This document shows positions 23,616-34,069 of a DNA stretch of 64,000 nucleotides, in pieces. Both the position numbers and the translations under genes were made by a program. The DNA is taken from positions 48,032,244-48,096,243 of the forward strand of contig CM043942.1 in the NCBI GenBank assembly GCA_014529385.2. Direction: 5' to 3'. The DNA is from Adiantum capillus-veneris (taxonomy: Eukaryota > Streptophyta > Polypodiopsida > Polypodiales > Pteridaceae). Within the stretch, counting starts at the first letter, position 1, and every line of letters begins with the position of its first letter. The notes beneath the pieces were generated by a model, which searched no databases, was not told where the DNA came from, and saw nothing but the letters and a program-made list of their open reading frames with translations.

Positions 23616-24150
23616 ATGGCCGACAATAATCAAGAGAGTAGAATGAACATTGATAGCTTTGATTTTGCACGTGAAGGTGCTAATGATAGTGCCCCCATGT
23701 TTGTTAACTACCTTGTTACTAGGTTGCAGCAAGCCATGGGTAACCCTACCTTGCAAGCCGAAGTCACTCAACAACTTCGTGCTTATGGGATAACCCTTCC
23801 TCTTCAAATAGGAGAGAGAGCTTAGGAGGTCTCTTGAAGAGACTCCGAAAAGAAGACTCTCTCCCATTCGAGAGGAGGAATCCAAGGAACGAGAAAGCAC
23901 TGAATCCCTAAGTTCATATGAAGATTTGGCTCCAAGAAGACGGCGGTCTAGGCGATTGCCAACACCTCCCAAGAGGAAATCTTCAAACCATAGTCCGTCT
24001 CCTTGACACTCTGAACGGGAAGAGAGGAAACCAAGGAAGAAAAGGGCAAGGAATAGGTCACCCTCTTCTCCTTCTTCTTCACCTTCCTCCTCTTTTGATG
24101 AAAGCTATGGCTATTCTCCTAGGGAATACAAGAGGTGAGGACATACCTAT
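23616..24150 (+). pseudogene. A1 gag, internally deleted
   Basis: Starts MADNNQESRMNID and runs to a stop at 23825. The Arg/Ser-rich linker (PRRRRSR-like, about 23870-24130) follows in another frame. After the linker the sequence jumps straight to the end of the zinc-knuckle region (RSCPQKK-like), so the gag fold and the first knuckle Cys residues present in A3 are deleted. It cannot supply capsid protein. Confidence 0.85.
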
Positions 24151-24547
24151 CGTTCTTGCCCCCAAAAAAAATGCTCGCGATGGGACTCCTAGAGCTTTCG
24201 CCATCGAAGCTCCAAAAGAGGACGTTCATTGCAAAGGAGTAGCTGTCTCCTATGCATGGGGAAAGATAAGAGAGCATGATGCCTTCATCTTGTTTGATGC
24301 TGACTCTACTCACAACTTCATATCAACGGAGCTGGCCACCAAGTTGGGCATTCAAGCTTTCAAGATGGGAGATACTGTAACGACCGATGCAGCTTTCAAG
24401 GGACAGCAAGCCTCCGTTACTCCCTTGATTGGGAAGTTGAGGCTTGTTCAAAGCTATGTCGACAAAGAAGACTTCTTCATCTCTCCTCTCCAACATGAGG
24501 ATGCTATCCTAGGGGCACCATGGTTCGACGCATGGCTGCCAACATAA
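24151..24547 (+). pseudogene. A1 retropepsin-like protease region
   Basis: Contains FDADSTHNFISTELATKLGI, aligned with the chromovirus protease active site normally written D-S-G. Here it is D-A-D, so the conserved Gly is lost and activity is unlikely. The domain ends ILGAPWF, the usual I-L-G-x-P-W box. The open frame begins at 23918 in the frame-shifted gag. Confidence 0.8.
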
Positions 24548-24739
24548 GTTTGAAAAAAGTATTACTTCATCTTCTACAGGACAAGAAGTATAGTAATAGA
24601 TGCTAATGCTCGGCTCGCACTATTCCACTTGTAAATCTTCCTGTTTTTGAAAAATCATGAAGAGCTTAGTTTCTGCGACACAGATATTTTTGTCAAAGAG
24701 TCTCAAAAAGGTTCTAATGTTTATCAAAAGTAGATGGTA

Positions 24740-26035
24740 GGAATCAAGAAGAGTTAGACTTGTCTAATTTTCTAAAAGGATTCCAAGATGTGTTCAATGA
24801 TGATATCCCTATGGACTTACCTCCAAAACGAGGGGATGATGACCATCCCATTGAGCTTATCCCAGCAAGCTCACAGCCTAACAAACCTCCTTATTGAGTT
24901 TCTCAAGCTCAACAAGAGGAGATCATGAGGCAAGTAATTGGTAGACAAAGGTATGGTGAGGCCTAGCTCCTCTCCCTTTTGTTCTCTCGTATGTGTGGAC
25001 TATCGTGCACTAAACCATATGACTATCAAAAATAGATTTCCCGTGCCTCGAGTAGAAGATCTGTTTGATAAGCTACAAGGCTTTACCTATTTCAGTAGGA
25101 TTGACCTTAAAAGTGGCTATCATCAAATAAGATATCCTAAAGACCGCGTTTCATACAACGTCCGGTCTTTATGAATATCTAGTCATGCCTTTTGGCTTGA
25201 ACAACGCACCATCCATGTTCAATCGTCTAATGGAGAAGATCTTTAGGCCTTACTGTAAATTTGCTGGAGTGTTCTTCGATGATATTATCATCTACTCCAA
25301 GTCTTTGGAGGAACATAACAATGATTTGTCAAGCGCTAAGGAAGAATAATCTTTTTCTCATCCAAAAGAAAAGCAATTTTTTCCTCCAAAAGATTCAATA
25401 CTTAGGTCATATTATCTCTCAAGATGGTATCCGAATGGATCTATCAAAGTTAGAGGTAATAAAAGCATGGCATAATCCAAGGAATCTACATGAGCTAAGA
25501 AGCTTTATAAGTATGTGTGCATACTATAGATGCTTGATAGCAAAATTATCTCAAATAGTAGGACCATTACTTAACAAAAAAGAACGTTAAGTATTCATAG
25601 ACTGCTAAGGAGCAAAATTCTTTTGACAAGCTCAAAGAGAAGCTTACCTCCCAACCAATCCTCATGATTCCGGATCTCTCAAAACCATTTATGGTCCAAT
25701 GTGATTCTTGTGGTGATTGCCTTGGAACAGCCTTGGTTCAAGAAGGGCACGCCATAGCATATGAGAGCCGAAGGCTCAACACAAACGAACGTGTCCTACA
25801 CATCTATGAGAAAGAGCTTTTAGTTGTTATTCATGCCCTAGACACGTGGAAGCACTATCTATTGGGGACTCCATTTATTCTACGAACCGACCATAAAAGT
25901 CTCAAGTACTTCATGATGCAGACCAAGCTTTCCGACAAACAAATGAAGTAGGCAAATTTTCTTTTGCAATTTAATTTTCATATTGCTCACATTGCTGGTA
26001 AGCACAATCAAGTGGCTGATGCACTTTCACGATGA
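24740..26035 (+). pseudogene. A1 reverse transcriptase and RNase H
   Basis: RT motifs: [20 protein letters not shown], then [14 protein letters not shown] (about 25095), then FFDDIIIYS (25273-25299, the YxDD-type box). A short deletion before CVDYRALN removes the usual KKDGSWRM segment. RNase H (25664-25951) has QCDSCGDCLG, EKELLVVIHAL and RTDHKSLKYF, so its Asp/Glu/Asp catalytic residues remain. Several stops and frameshifts separate the parts. Confidence 0.88.
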
Positions 26036-26050
26036 CCAAAGGGTAATGCA

Positions 26051-27535
26051 GTGTCAATAGCTACTCACAATGATCTGTCTTCTATGATAGACGAGTATGC
26101 TACTGACCTTGACTTTAAAGACGTAATGTCAGCCCTTTCTTTGGGGAAGAAAGAGGAACCATTCACCTTGCAGGATGGTTATTTTCTCCATGGCAATAGG
26201 CTATGTATTACCCATTCCCTTCGTGAGAAAGTCATGTTTGAATCCCATGCTCCTCCCTATGTGGGGCATAGAGGTATTCAACCTACTCTCCGAGAAGTAG
26301 AGACATACTTCTATTGGCCTACCATGAAAGTGGACATACAAGAGTATGTTTCCAAATGTGTAGTATGCCAAAAGACTAAGTATGATAGAGGGAAGCAACC
26401 TGGATTACTCCAGCCATTGACAATCCCTAATTCACCATGGGAGAGTATATCCATAGATTTTATCTTTGGATTACTCAAGTCTATCCATGGGAATACGGAG
26501 ATATGGACAATACTCGACAGGTTTAGCAAGCAAGCACACTTTATTCCTATAAAAAAGACTATTAAGGCACACCAAATGGCTACTCTCTTCATATCTCAGA
26601 TTTTCAAACACCATGGATTTCCAACATCCATCGTGTCAAATAGAGATCATAGAATGACCAGTAATTTCTGGAAGGGTCTCTTTGAAATTTTAGGTACAAG
26701 ATTGAATTTCTCTTCGGCCTATCACCCACAAACGGATGGCCAAAGTGAGATAGCCAATCTTACAATACTTGATCTACTAAAGACTTATGTTACAGAAGTA
26801 GATCAATGCTCACAATGGGAAAGGTATTTACCTCTTGTAAAGTATGCGTACAATAATACTGTACATACTTCTATAGGAAAAGCACCTTTTGAAATCATTG
26901 AGGGAAGATCTAAAAGTCCCTTGCTACTTAAGGTACATGGGAAGATCTTCGCTGCTGATGAGTATAGTCGTGACCTACAAGAATCTTTTCAAAAGATTAA
27001 GGAGGCTATATCCATCTCTCAACAAAGGCAAAAAGTTGTTGCCGATAAGCACAGAAGGGCATTAACGTTCAAAGAAAACGATTGGGTCTTACTCAAGTTC
27101 CCCAAGGCTCGATTAAGGCAAACGAAGGGCAAAAATCCTACGGGCCATCAAAAGTATTATGCTAAACTAGAAAAAAGATACTATGGCCCTTTTCAAATTT
27201 TGAAGCCAATCAACGAGATGGCTTACCAACTTAAATTGCCCAACCATTGGCTCATACACAATGCTTTTCATGTGAGTCTACTTAAGCCCTACAAAGGAGA
27301 GCCACCAAGTGAACCAATTATTGAAGACCCTCCCAAAGTAGAAGATCAAGAAGAGGTGCTACAACCCGAAGCTGTCCTTCGACATGAAGATAAGGTACTG
27401 CGACATGGTAAGATTATCCATCGGTATCTTATTAAGTTCAAAACTATCCTTTTGAAGATGCTAAAATGGATGCAAGGAGTACAACTTAAGGATAGTATGA
27501 ACCTTATCAATGCTTACAATGCTACATTAGAGTAA
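26051..27535 (+). CDS. A1 integrase with chromodomain-like C-terminus
   Basis: 494-residue uninterrupted frame. The N-terminal HHCC finger is present (SHAPPYVGHRG ... CVVCQKTK). The DDE core has Asp in SIDFIFG, Asp in VSNRDHRM (usual VSDRD) and Glu in TDGQSEIANL. The C-terminal part has the LKPYKG block and then LRHEDKVLRHGKIIHRYLIK, matching the start of a chromodomain. Downstream residues are scrambled by two compensating one-base indels (about 27440-27465). The integrase inserts element DNA, and the chromodomain is thought to guide site choice. The start is an in-frame Met inside a polyprotein, not a true initiation site. Confidence 0.85.
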   Translation: MSIATHNDLSSMIDEYATDLDFKDVMSALSLGKKEEPFTLQDGYFLHGNRLCITHSLREKVMFESHAPPYVGHRGIQPTLREVETYFYWPTMKVDIQEYVSKCVVCQKTKYDRGKQPGLLQPLTIPNSPWESISIDFIFGLLKSIHGNTEIWTILDRFSKQAHFIPIKKTIKAHQMATLFISQIFKHHGFPTSIVSNRDHRMTSNFWKGLFEILGTRLNFSSAYHPQTDGQSEIANLTILDLLKTYVTEVDQCSQWERYLPLVKYAYNNTVHTSIGKAPFEIIEGRSKSPLLLKVHGKIFAADEYSRDLQESFQKIKEAISISQQRQKVVADKHRRALTFKENDWVLLKFPKARLRQTKGKNPTGHQKYYAKLEKRYYGPFQILKPINEMAYQLKLPNHWLIHNAFHVSLLKPYKGEPPSEPIIEDPPKVEDQEEVLQPEAVLRHEDKVLRHGKIIHRYLIKFKTILLKMLKWMQGVQLKDSMNLINAYNATLE

Positions 27536-27796
27536 GTAAATGTAAAAATTTCTTTTGAATGACCAATGTTTTTGTCTTATAAGAGTAGTTCTCTTTTTAT
27601 TGTGCACAAATATAAGTAGTATGCATGCTTAGAATCATGTTTGGTTGACGACGTCTCTCAAACACCAAGTAGAACTTGTCATTCTACTTTGGCATTATGA
27701 TATGGACTAAAGAGCAGACATGCTTGCGGAAGCTATGTCTCCCAAGCACCAAATGGATTAGTCATCCATCTTGGAATGATGTCATAGGGTAAAAAG
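27536..27796 (+). other. A1 3' non-coding region
   Basis: Sequence between the end of pol and the solo copia LTR. It contains two related segments ('ctcaaacaccaagtag', 'ctcccaagcaccaaatgg') about 80 bp apart. It continues at 28513 after the insertion. Confidence 0.6.
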
Positions 27797-28392
27797 TGTT
27801 AAGTATGGAGCCAGATTTACCCCTTTGTAATTTTTTGTGGTAAAAGCGCACATTTGTAAGGCCCCCATTATGAGGAGAAGCCATCGTGCGTGAAGGAAAA
27901 TCACTCACCGGAAATAAAAATCACTCGCCGGAAACCAAAATTTTCACAACCAAAAATCAGGGGCCGGAATATTATGGCCGGACGGTGGCCGAAAAGCAGT
28001 CGGTTGGCCGTTGGCCGGTGGCCGGTGGTCACAAGAAGTCAATGGTCGGTGGACCGGTGGCCGAATTCAAAAGCGGATTTGTCTACACAAGGGCGGCCAC
28101 ACATAGGCGGATTGGAGAGTCCGCTTTGGACTTATTCACACAAGGGCGGCTACACATGGCTGCCTCTCATAAGAGAGGGCAACCCTTTTGGCCTATAAAA
28201 GGAGGCCATTTCTACACACATTTCATAGTGTGAAGTTGATGCAACAAGGTGGTGTGAGAGGTGGTGAGAGAAGCAAGGCGGGAGCCAAAAGGGTATAATC
28301 TCTTTTAAACTACATCTTGTTTTGAAGACTAAAGCCAGTGTGCTGCTGCTTTCCCTGGACGTAGCCCACATTGGTGAACCCACGTATATCGT

Positions 28393-28436
<44 letters not shown>

Positions 28437-28507
28437 TATGTAAATCTGTCTCTCTCCATTAAGTAATCTACTCAATTATCTATTTAGCTACGTCTTATTT
28501 CCTAACA
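27797..28507 (+). mobile_element. Solo LTR of copia family B
   Basis: 711 bp beginning TGTTAAGTATGGAGCC and ending CCTAACA, flanked by the perfect five-base duplication AAAAG (27792-27796, 28508-28512). It matches the LTRs of B1 (43097-43821, 47838-48579), including the TATA-like box in GGCCTATAAAAGGAGGCC and a (CT)n tract (28400-28433). Internal sequence was lost by LTR-LTR recombination, or this is the remaining part of such an event. Confidence 0.92.
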
Positions 28508-28594
28508 AAAAGGGACCCTCTACCCGCTAAGTAACGTAGACTAATGACTAAGAATTTATCTCTTCTACCTCATAGTCGAGGACGATTATGATTT

Positions 28595-28608
28595 CAAGAG
28601 AGAGGAAA
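28595..28608 (+). other. Polypurine tract of A1
   Basis: CAAGAGAGAGGAAA lies directly before the 3' LTR start TGTCATAAAATC. The same arrangement is seen before the A2 LTR at 56399. Confidence 0.8.
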
Positions 28609-28759
28609 TGTCATAAAATCTAATATCTACCTATTCCAAAAAGACTTTCTCATATTGAATTGATCATTTAATATGGGAGAGATAAATGGAAATAAGAGGT
28701 AGAATATAGACATGTGCTTACAGATCTATCTCAACAAGGGGCCAATGGTAAAGGGGCTC
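28609..28759 (+). repeat. 3' LTR of A1, first part
   Basis: Matches the first 150 bases of the 5' LTR. It is interrupted after GGCTC by element E. Confidence 0.92.
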
Positions 28760-29302
28760 TGTTAACCCTCACGGCACACGGACACCCTATGATCTATAAA
28801 CGTTGTATTATTTAGAGTCAGGTACCGAGCTTGTCGGTCCAATAGGGAAAGGTAGAGTGATCGCCGATGAGAGGCGCACTTTAACTTGGACATTCAAGGG
28901 ATTAGTTGGTTAAGCATGGGCGCCCAAGTGTGAATGGGGTGAGCTCCTATAAAAGCCAACTAAACCTAATTTTTACTTATTCTCTCATTTGTGCAATTGA
29001 AGAGTGCTCTTGCTCCATCTCCATCTTCTTCTTCTTCACCTCCTTGTGTGTGTGTGAGAGAGAGAGAGAGGGAGAGTGTGTGTGCGATCGAGCATTACGA
29101 AGGCACGACGGCGGCGAAGCGGTTGAGCGCGGCACGACCGCAGCTTCTTCTTCATCGCGGCGAGGAATCCACCACGAAGGCGAGCGTAGAGCGGTGAGTG
29201 ACACACCCTTTGTTTTCTTGAGCTTGCTAGTTTAGGCTTGTTGTGTGCTTGGAGCCGTTTGTGGCTCGCACACGGTGTATTGGCAAGTCCCTTGCTTCGA
29301 CA
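28760..29302 (+). repeat. 5' LTR of E (lacks last 19 bases of the 3' copy)
   Basis: Matches 36664-37208. TATA-like TATAAAAG lies at 28948-28955, followed by a short GA/GT microsatellite. After CTTCGACA the 3' LTR has 19 more bases (37209-37227), but here an A-rich stretch starts. No primer-binding site follows. Confidence 0.88.
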
Positions 29303-29866
29303 AAAAGAAAAAAAAAATTCTGAAAAAAATATTTTTTTAAAAAAATAAAAAAACGAAAATTAAAAATGCGAGCGAGCGGGCGGCTAAATTTTTCGAAAAT
29401 AAAAAACGTGACGACGGGTTGGTTTGTATAAAAGATAGATCGGGATCATTTTCCCAAGCCCAAGCCCAAGCCCAGGCCCAGGCCTCAGTCCTCAATCTTA
29501 TGATATATACTAGACTCACTCTTATATATATACCCTACTCCCTCAAGAGAGAATGAGAGCATGTGGGACAAGTCCTCCACTCTCCTCCTTTCTCTTCCCA
29601 CTTGCACCCTTAGACTTTCTAGTTTGAGCCTAGTTCCCTACTGGAAATTGACAGTTTTAGGGATTCCGAGGGCATAGAGTGACCAAACGGAGGGCTGTAA
29701 AGCACGGCACGACCCTCTGACCGATACGCTCGTTTCGAGCTATCACACGGCCCATTCCACGACACGTTCTAAAAAATCTAGCAAAAAAACAAACAAAAAA
29801 CACGCTAAAAACTAGTCACAAGGCCTCCTAGAGCAGCTTTTTGACACCTTAGGGTATCAAAAGCAC
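29303..29866 (+). other. E leader region
   Basis: A-rich start (29303-29345), a short (CCCAAG/CCCAGG)n repeat at 29454-29482, then sequence without motifs to the gag start. No TGG-initial primer site is adjacent to the LTR. Confidence 0.6.
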
Positions 29867-31447
29867 ATGCACTTACGCTCTGGGCGGGTGCTAGAACACG
29901 AGCATATTGAGGGTGCCTCTGTTCATACGGACACCCATTACCCATCCACGATAAGCTCTAGACCCTCAGCGGGGACACAAGGTAGCACCACCCAAGACCC
30001 TAAAATAGCCGCTAGTGATTCCTCCTCCGACTCAGAAATCATGGAAGCATACCCTAACCAAAACACTGAGAGAGAAGGCCATGCACCTCCCGAAGCTCCA
30101 CAGCCTAGTACTAGTATGTTTAGCCGTTTCATGGAAACATTAGGTAGAGCTACTCGCTCGGAACTTGATGCAAATGAAGCACACGAAGGGAGTGGGGAAG
30201 TGGAATCTCCTTTCACATCGCACGTGGACCCCACACCCCCAAAGAGTGTCCATGTGGATATCCTACCAACTTCTTATCAAGAAGGCCCTGTTGAGCTACC
30301 TCCTTCAGAAGTTCCCTCTAGAGTACCGTTGGTGACAAGTAAAACCACGGGGAGCCACATTGCTTCTACCTCACAAGAAACCGTTAACACGTCAACTCTA
30401 GAAGGATTGTTCATTAATGATCATTGGACATACGACCTCCACACTGAGGTGTTGACGGATCTACACTCTGGCCACGCCTACCATGTAGGATGGATAGAGA
30501 TTGTACAATCCACCTCTAGTGCCACGAGCATCGAAGATCAACAGAAAATGATATGTAATGTTATCCATGGCATTATTCAATCAGAAAGGCAAAACCGAGG
30601 GGTAAATATACTCTCAACTGGCCCCATGAGATTTCTGGATACGAGCAAGGCTCAACAGCCTACTCTATCACAAATGGAGACTCCTCTAATGAGCCCCATG
30701 GACCCATCTTACGTCATTTCACCTGGGGTCTCTATGCAATCTGAGCCTCCGAGCAAAAACTTTAGCTTCCCTAACTTGGCTCAACCCTCTATTAAGGAAA
30801 ACACAGTGCTCACTCCAGGGATAAGCCTGACAGAAAATGTACCGATAACATCTACGGTTAGCGCAGTGCCACTACCTAGTGTCGTAGTACCTAATATGGG
30901 GCCTCGACCGTATGTGCCTCTAGCCCCTTATGCACACATGGCCCCCACACCTCCAATTGTACCACTTGCTTATGCTCCTCGAGTGCCGCTCCCTAGCCCT
31001 TATCCGAGTGGACCTATGCCCGGTTATGTTCCATATCCTGCATCATCCACACATATGCCAAGACCGGTACCCATCCCTCTCCCACATATGATTCCAAGAG
31101 TACCTCCACCGGCCCTGCCTCCTCACATAGGTGACTTGGCAGCGTTTGCTCAAACCATAGGTCGATCTATCGCGGAAAATATGCGTCACGCATCTATTAG
31201 AGAGCCTAGAAGTAAGGCAGTACAAATTGCCAAACTCACGCAAAAATTCAATGGGGACGAAGATGCTAGAAAACACATTGAAGTGTTTGAACAAGTATGT
31301 GATTCCTTAGGGGAACGCAACGAACTACATAAGTGCAATGCCTTAAGCTTGACATTAAGTGGGAAGGCTGGAGATTGGTATAGGACCCTAAGGGTGGACA
31401 AGAAAACAATCTACCCTACCCTTCGAAGGTTGTTTCTAAAGGAGTAG
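29867..31447 (+). CDS. E gag protein, N-terminal part
   Basis: 526 residues starting MHLRSGR. The first 290 or so residues are polar and acidic. Residues about 340-415 are very Pro-rich. The C-terminal roughly 85 residues (KAVQIAKLTQKFNGDEDARK ... SGKAGDWYRTL) match the first half of the retrotransposon gag fold. The frame ends mid-domain: the second half continues in another frame (SVRDFISRLKHLNS, about 31520) and then in the frame of the next protein (RFIRGLRNEG). Two frameshifts therefore split the domain. Confidence 0.75.
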   Translation: MHLRSGRVLEHEHIEGASVHTDTHYPSTISSRPSAGTQGSTTQDPKIAASDSSSDSEIMEAYPNQNTEREGHAPPEAPQPSTSMFSRFMETLGRATRSELDANEAHEGSGEVESPFTSHVDPTPPKSVHVDILPTSYQEGPVELPPSEVPSRVPLVTSKTTGSHIASTSQETVNTSTLEGLFINDHWTYDLHTEVLTDLHSGHAYHVGWIEIVQSTSSATSIEDQQKMICNVIHGIIQSERQNRGVNILSTGPMRFLDTSKAQQPTLSQMETPLMSPMDPSYVISPGVSMQSEPPSKNFSFPNLAQPSIKENTVLTPGISLTENVPITSTVSAVPLPSVVVPNMGPRPYVPLAPYAHMAPTPPIVPLAYAPRVPLPSPYPSGPMPGYVPYPASSTHMPRPVPIPLPHMIPRVPPPALPPHIGDLAAFAQTIGRSIAENMRHASIREPRSKAVQIAKLTQKFNGDEDARKHIEVFEQVCDSLGERNELHKCNALSLTLSGKAGDWYRTLRVDKKTIYPTLRRLFLKE

Positions 31448-31618
31448 TAATACGAGAAGGTGTGCTTTGGGGTGTAGCATCTCAGCTACAGAAGGCCGAA
31501 CGTAAGGAAGGAGAGTCAGTAAGGGACTTCATTAGTCGTCTAAAGCACTTAAACTCTTCGCTGCCCTGTAAATGAGCGCTTCAACAATAACCAACTGCTT
31601 GATCGATTCATTCGAGGG

Positions 31619-34069
31619 TTGAGGAATGAAGGAATCTATAATGGACTAGTGATTAGAGGTATCACAACCTGGGAAGATGTCACTGCCAATGCAATCCAAT
31701 TAGAGGACAACTTGATGATAGCAGGCATGAGGGTGTCTACTGACACGAGATCCACTAGCTCACAAGCCATTGAGTATGAACCCATGACTGCAAAGCCCAT
31801 TGCCAATGAGCCAAAGGTATTTGAGACATTCTTGACAGACCTCACCAAGGCAATCCAAGAGTCTCTTAAGGATAATCGACCCCCTCAAAATAGTCACATG
31901 TATCCAAGAAGGGAGCAACAATGGTGTTCCATTTGCTTAGGTCCACATAGCACTAGTGAGTGCCCTACGTTTAGAGTAAAATTTAATGGAACTTGCAACG
32001 CATGTGGTAGGTATGGTCACCAAGCTAAGGATTGTTTAATGATCAAACGTATGATGGCAAATAGACCACCTGTAGCCTGGACGGATGCACCTCGAGCTCC
32101 TGTATTGATGCCTACTCCACCTGTTGAGCAACTACCGCAACACATGGTCCCTAGATCTCAAAATGTTGTACAAGCTACACCGCTACCACCTCCTGTGCTA
32201 GGACCGCAGCCCCCGCATCCAAGAGTCGCCCCTATGAACCAAGTGGGTTGCGAGCCATCAAATGCTTATGCAGATGGCTGTGAGGAGGAAATAGACACTA
32301 GTATTGCCTACGGACTTGATACATTGGAAGAGTGTCCTATATACTACATGGAAGATTGTTGGGGACAAGTCAAGCCGGTTTATCAAGCTGCTGCTCTCGC
32401 ATCCAGAGGTCAAAATATCAACACCCAGGCTAGGAGGCCACCTCTTCAATGCTACGAGTGTGGTGGACCACATCGAGCAGCGGAGTGCCCTATTAGGCTG
32501 CAAAAGAATGCTGCACAGATGCAAATGAATCAAGGGAGCACGTCTGCAATGCCAATACTCACATGTAATCGTTGTGGCATAGATCACTTGATTGCCCAAT
32601 GCCCCTATAACCCAAATGCGCCTAAAATCACACCCCTGAATTTGGTCGAAATTGCTAGTGTGACATCGCCAATACCACCCGTCGCACCCGCTTATGCGAT
32701 TACACGGTCCATGCTTCAAGGGCCAGGACATATCCTCGAAGAGAGAGATACCGCGTCAGTTATCCAAGCAAAGAAAAAGAAGACACGAAGGAAGAAGTCG
32801 CAGAATACGGAAAATTCAAAGCCAAGTTCCAAAACAAACATAGGAACAGGAGATGACCCCGTGTATATGAATGACCTCGAGGATGATTCAGATTCAGTCG
32901 AGACAATGGAGACTAGAACCAATACCACAAAGGGAAAGACCGACAAAGAAAACCGTAACATGGAACCAAATGAAAACCGAATAAGAGAAAACCATAAAGA
33001 GCCTCTGAAAACACCACAAGTGTTTCCAAATCCAATCCAAGACCCCCAAGATAAACCGCAGGGGCAAAAAGGGAAGAATCGTAAAAAGAAGATTGGGACG
33101 TACCCAAACCCAGTAGACGAGATTGAGCAGGTGAAACATCTAAGAGGTTTAGTGGAGGAGACTCAAAGGAAACTAGAACCAGAACCCATGCATGTCAAAA
33201 TTCATGACACAGTGTTTCCCACGCAAGTTCATCCACCCCACATGAACCATAGACCGTTAGCCATATCTAGTATCATCCAAGAAGGGAGTGAGGACGGGAC
33301 ATCAGAAAGTGAGCATACACCCTTCTTGTTGGAAAGGATGTTTAACGAAGGAATACCTGATCCCATTGAGGAATATGAGATTCCATCCTCACCAGTTCCT
33401 AGTCAAGGACCTACACCCTGCAAAACGCCAATGAATGTTGCCAAACTAGTGGACTTCATGTCTTCTGAGGTCCGAACCACGATCATAGCAAAGCTGTATG
33501 GAGATCCTGAGTTATTCCTTGCACTTCGAGCATTCCTTAACGGAGAGCTACGAACGGGATTACCGCAGTTTGCGCAACCAAATAGGCCTGACTCGATTAT
33601 GATTGATGAGGAAAATCATGTGCAATCACTTGACTTAGATGGACACGAGTCTGTGATCGAGGTACCCATTAACGAATTAGGGCAGTATTTTGAAGGCGAC
33701 GAGTCTAATGCGACCCTACCCATCACTACCAAGGGATTAACTATAAAGGGAATTCTTGATGGTGGTGCGGGAGTTAGCATCGTTACAAAAGATTGTTGGG
33801 AATCCATGGGAAAACCCCGCCTCAGTGTTACTAACATTGTGGTAAAGATGGCAAATGGTACCATAGCCAAACCTATGGGGATGCTCAAGGATCTTAAGAT
33901 CAAAGTAATTGATTCAAGTTGTAATGGATTCATTTTAATGTTTATGTATATGAAATTTTATGTATATTACATTTTAGGGAAGACCAGAATGGGAAGCAAA
34001 TGGATGATTGGTCTAAAAATCATGTCTATTTGCAATTCCAAGACTCTGTCCTTAGAGTGGATTTGGTGA
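31619..34069 (+). CDS. E zinc-knuckle and retropepsin-like protein
   Basis: 816 residues. The N-terminus finishes the gag fold. Four zinc knuckles follow: C103-C106-H110-C115, C126-C129-H134-C139, C278-C281-H285-C290 and C316-C319-H323-C328. The second is the standard CX2CX4HX4C; the other three have only three residues before His. A long Lys/Glu/Asn-rich linker leads to a retropepsin-like segment around residue 713 (ILDGGAGVSIV), with D-G-G instead of D-S/T-G. The last roughly 30 residues are out of frame: the domain's expected end continues in the frame opening at 34000. The start Met is internal to a polyprotein. Confidence 0.75.
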   Translation: MRNEGIYNGLVIRGITTWEDVTANAIQLEDNLMIAGMRVSTDTRSTSSQAIEYEPMTAKPIANEPKVFETFLTDLTKAIQESLKDNRPPQNSHMYPRREQQWCSICLGPHSTSECPTFRVKFNGTCNACGRYGHQAKDCLMIKRMMANRPPVAWTDAPRAPVLMPTPPVEQLPQHMVPRSQNVVQATPLPPPVLGPQPPHPRVAPMNQVGCEPSNAYADGCEEEIDTSIAYGLDTLEECPIYYMEDCWGQVKPVYQAAALASRGQNINTQARRPPLQCYECGGPHRAAECPIRLQKNAAQMQMNQGSTSAMPILTCNRCGIDHLIAQCPYNPNAPKITPLNLVEIASVTSPIPPVAPAYAITRSMLQGPGHILEERDTASVIQAKKKKTRRKKSQNTENSKPSSKTNIGTGDDPVYMNDLEDDSDSVETMETRTNTTKGKTDKENRNMEPNENRIRENHKEPLKTPQVFPNPIQDPQDKPQGQKGKNRKKKIGTYPNPVDEIEQVKHLRGLVEETQRKLEPEPMHVKIHDTVFPTQVHPPHMNHRPLAISSIIQEGSEDGTSESEHTPFLLERMFNEGIPDPIEEYEIPSSPVPSQGPTPCKTPMNVAKLVDFMSSEVRTTIIAKLYGDPELFLALRAFLNGELRTGLPQFAQPNRPDSIMIDEENHVQSLDLDGHESVIEVPINELGQYFEGDESNATLPITTKGLTIKGILDGGAGVSIVTKDCWESMGKPRLSVTNIVVKMANGTIAKPMGMLKDLKIKVIDSSCNGFILMFMYMKFYVYYILGKTRMGSKWMIGLKIMSICNSKTLSLEWIW

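Noticed and set aside
23607-23972. Minus-strand 121-residue frame opposite the A1 gag
   Set aside because: Antisense shadow of gag. The sense frame has the family match.
29454-29482. CCCAAG/CCCAGG repeats as interstitial telomere sequence
   Set aside because: The unit does not match the plant TTTAGGG repeat or its variants, and only five copies are present.
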